From Sporosarcina sp. FSL K6-2383 (GTDB lineage Bacteria; Bacillota; Bacilli; Bacillales_A; Planococcaceae): a DNA stretch of 64,000 bases. The DNA is taken from NCBI RefSeq assembly GCF_038618305.1, contig NZ_CP152017.1:2147501-2211500 (forward strand), in the 5' to 3' direction. The position numbers and the translations under genes were made by a program. Below the pieces are notes generated by a model. The model ran no database searches, was not told where the DNA came from, and saw only the letters and a list, made by a program, of their open reading frames with translations. This document shows, piece after piece, positions 62,378-64,000 of the stretch. Each line of letters starts with the position of its first letter. Positions within the stretch are counted from its first letter, which is position 1.

Positions 62378-63536
62378 CATGAACGCCAAGAAGGCGCTGC
62401 TTCAGTTCTTCTTCCATTCGTGCAATTTCAATTTCAGCTGATTTCCGTTTGGCACGACCATCTGCTTGAATTAGAAGTGTTTCTTCAATTGTTTGAATTA
62501 AGTTTTCTTGTGTCTGCTTGAGTGTATCAATTTCGATAATTCCACGCTCATTTTCTTTGGCAGTTTCAATCGAATTGATTTTAAGCATTTCTGAGTTTTT
62601 TAGTAGTAAATCATTCGTCGTTCGGGTGACCAGTTTCTGTGACTCGACAGCCTTCATCTGGCGATTTAGAGTCAGTGCAATCGCAATTTGGTTTTTCCAA
62701 AGTGGAATGGATGTCATAATGGATGACTGGATTTTCTCTGCAAGCGTCTGATTCGTCTGTTGAATCATTCGTATTTGCGGTGCACTTTGGATAGTAATTT
62801 GACGAGATAACTGTAAATCGTATAACCGTTTTTCCAAACGATCTAGAAATTGTGCCATGTCATTGACTTCTTGGAAAGCCATTTGATCGTTTGACAACTC
62901 TGCTTTCCTACGCATATCAGGAATAATGTTGTGGGCGATTTCGTCACGCTTTAACTCTGCCGCAGCTATATAGACATTCAGTGCTTGGAAATAGGTTTTA
63001 TTTTGTTCATACAAATTATCAAGCATATGAACATCTTCAATAAGTCCGCGTTTTGAATGCTCTAGCTGGATGCCAATCCGATCAATCTGAGTGCTTAATT
63101 TTTGATATTTACTCATCATTTCTTGAACGGAGCGTGTAGCCTTATTGAACAAACGGCTGAGACCTGACTTCTTTTTCTGTGATAAATCATCAGGGTCAAT
63201 TTCAGAAAGTCGATTCATCAAATCCTTTAGCACATCACCGACGGGACCGATATCCTTACTCTGCACATGATCGAGCATCTTATGAGAAAACTTGGATAGC
63301 TCACCTTGTGCACTGGCACCGTATGTAAGAATAGCCTCGTAGTTCCCGACAGGAATTTGGGCAGCAAGCTGTTGAGCTTTTTCTCTTTCTTCGATAGAGA
63401 GCCGGTCGATAAGCTTTGGACTGACACTTGTCTCATTATTTTTTGTTTGCATCTCTTCTGGAAGAAGGGGTTCTTGAAAATCAAATGGATTATCAAGTAG
63501 GTCATCCATTGTTTTCACTTCATTATTTTCGGTCAT
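62352..63536 (-). CDS. yaaN: TelA/YaaN family toxic-anion-resistance-like protein
   Basis: A 394-residue, mostly alpha-helical protein of the TelA/YceH/YaaN family. The central region (about 90-370) has long charged coiled-coil helices, with a hydrophobic patch ETPSIMTSIPLWKNQIAIALTLNRQ-like at IMTSIPLWKNQIAIALTL. TelA members are tied to tellurite, antibiotic or nisin tolerance, though the mechanism is unknown. It overlaps the upstream gene (xpaC) by 14 bases, the same xpaC-yaaN pairing as B. subtilis. AAAGGAG precedes ATG. Its stop lies in a terminator loop. Confidence 0.9.
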   Translation of the reverse strand: MTENNEVKTMDDLLDNPFDFQEPLLPEEMQTKNNETSVSPKLIDRLSIEEREKAQQLAAQIPVGNYEAILTYGASAQGELSKFSHKMLDHVQSKDIGPVGDVLKDLMNRLSEIDPDDLSQKKKSGLSRLFNKATRSVQEMMSKYQKLSTQIDRIGIQLEHSKRGLIEDVHMLDNLYEQNKTYFQALNVYIAAAELKRDEIAHNIIPDMRRKAELSNDQMAFQEVNDMAQFLDRLEKRLYDLQLSRQITIQSAPQIRMIQQTNQTLAEKIQSSIMTSIPLWKNQIAIALTLNRQMKAVESQKLVTRTTNDLLLKNSEMLKINSIETAKENERGIIEIDTLKQTQENLIQTIEETLLIQADGRAKRKSAEIEIARMEEELKQRLLGVHEKIQNRPS

Positions 63537-64000
63537 TAGTGGAATCTCCTTTCATTTCGAGAAGTGGCTTGTCTTGATTCATTGTGATATCCACAAAATC
63601 AATTTCCATTTGAAGCTGTTGAAGATCGGGTGCAAGGGCACTTCGTAAATCTTGCTCTAACTGCTTGTTAACATCACTAAGTGTTTCACGTGTGTTTTGT
63701 AAGGCGATTCGAAGTTCTTTGTCTTTTAACGGCTGGTTCACAAGTAAAGCATATTTCGAAGTCAATTCGACTGCGGAATCAAGATGGGCATAGAAAAACT
63801 TTTCAACATGATAAAATTTCTTTGGATTCATTTTAACAATGCCAAGAATTCTTCTAGCAAGACCATTCATTTCATATACTTGTTTAAAGGCCTGAACAGA
63901 TCGTACTTGTCCGTAGAGACCGTTTAATCGTTTAACTTTTCTTTTCGCATCAGTAAGTTGCCCTTTTATATGACTGTATTCGGAGCGGGACATCCCCAAT
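63523..64000 (-). CDS. xpaC: XpaC-like protein (truncated by the window edge)
   Basis: At least 158 residues are visible; the frame is open to the right edge, so the N-terminus is missing (B. subtilis XpaC has about 204 residues). The visible part is helical and charged, with SEYSHIKGQLTDAKRKVKRL, VKMNPKKFYHVEKFFYAHLDSAVELT and LEQDLRSALAPDLQQLQMEIDF. XpaC was named for hydrolysis of 5-bromo-4-chloroindolyl phosphate in B. subtilis; its real role is unclear. Operon partner of the TelA-like gene, which it overlaps by 14 bases. Confidence 0.82.
   Translation of the reverse strand, partial: LGMSRSEYSHIKGQLTDAKRKVKRLNGLYGQVRSVQAFKQVYEMNGLARRILGIVKMNPKKFYHVEKFFYAHLDSAVELTSKYALLVNQPLKDKELRIALQNTRETLSDVNKQLEQDLRSALAPDLQQLQMEIDFVDITMNQDKPLLEMKGDSTNDRK

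Overview
The window looks like chromosome from a low-GC, endospore-forming member of the Bacillales, most probably the Planococcaceae (Sporosarcina / Lysinibacillus type). This rests on protein resemblance and gene order, not on a database search. Evidence for a spore former is a complete GerA-type germinant receptor operon (48486-52017) and a GerW/YtfJ-like protein (26077-26436). From about 31.3 kb to the right edge most genes are recognisable counterparts of Bacillus subtilis ypgR, brxA (yphP), ypiP, ypjP, thyA/B, dfrA, ypkP, yplQ, ypmR, ypmS, msrA, msrB, yozE, deoD, ctpA, odhA, odhB, yojN, yojO, yaaN and xpaC, in a partly conserved order. There is no rRNA or tRNA gene, CRISPR array or intact insertion sequence.

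Layout. 0-7 kb: a left-truncated GalT-like gene, a gene-free spacer with a degenerate 21-bp tandem repeat, catalase katA with a PerR-like operator, the carboxypeptidase dacC, threonine dehydratase ilvA and a lipid kinase. 7.5-16 kb: a chemoreceptor, an amino-acid ABC importer lacking a local ATPase gene, proline dehydrogenase, arylamine N-acetyltransferase, a DUF1646 transporter and a POT peptide transporter with a cre-like site inside its promoter. 16-19 kb: a holin-like gene and a divergent MocR regulator / EamA exporter pair whose exporter start overlaps the stop of a 15-codon leader ORF. 19-26 kb: glycerate kinase and a maltodextrin uptake and cleavage operon (malE-malF-malG-malL) with three LacI-family operators but no local repressor. 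26-29 kb: the GerW-like gene between two near-identical terminators, then a LytTR-DUF3021-ABC operon. 29.4-35.3 kb: ABC-F factor YfmR, the NifU/HEAT protein YpgR, and an MFS exporter, unknown gene and amidase that appear inserted. 35.4-48.4 kb: housekeeping genes for redox control, dTMP and folate synthesis, lipid synthesis, methionine-sulfoxide repair and purine salvage, then CtpA, a CobW GTPase and a CAP protein. 48.5-64 kb: the germination receptor, a MATE exporter, murG, odhAB, DUF6501, yojN-yojO, telA/yaaN and right-truncated xpaC.

Functional links. thyA-dfrA form the thymidylate-folate cycle. msrA-msrB overlap and repair both methionine sulfoxide epimers, and brxA and katA add oxidative-stress defence. 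malEFG imports maltodextrins for malL. odhA-odhB are E1 and E2 of 2-oxoglutarate dehydrogenase; E3 is elsewhere.

The most unusual non-coding signal is an 86-bp structured repeat present twice, in two convergent intergenic gaps (4769-4854 and 62048-62133). It is 87% identical, and eight of its eleven differences fall at four paired positions that keep or improve pairing. The second copy carries an extra block of about 190 bp with several hairpins. Other small items are a 25-codon membrane-peptide gene with a strong ribosome-binding site (36683-36760) and a 23-codon ORF coupled to the GerW-like gene.
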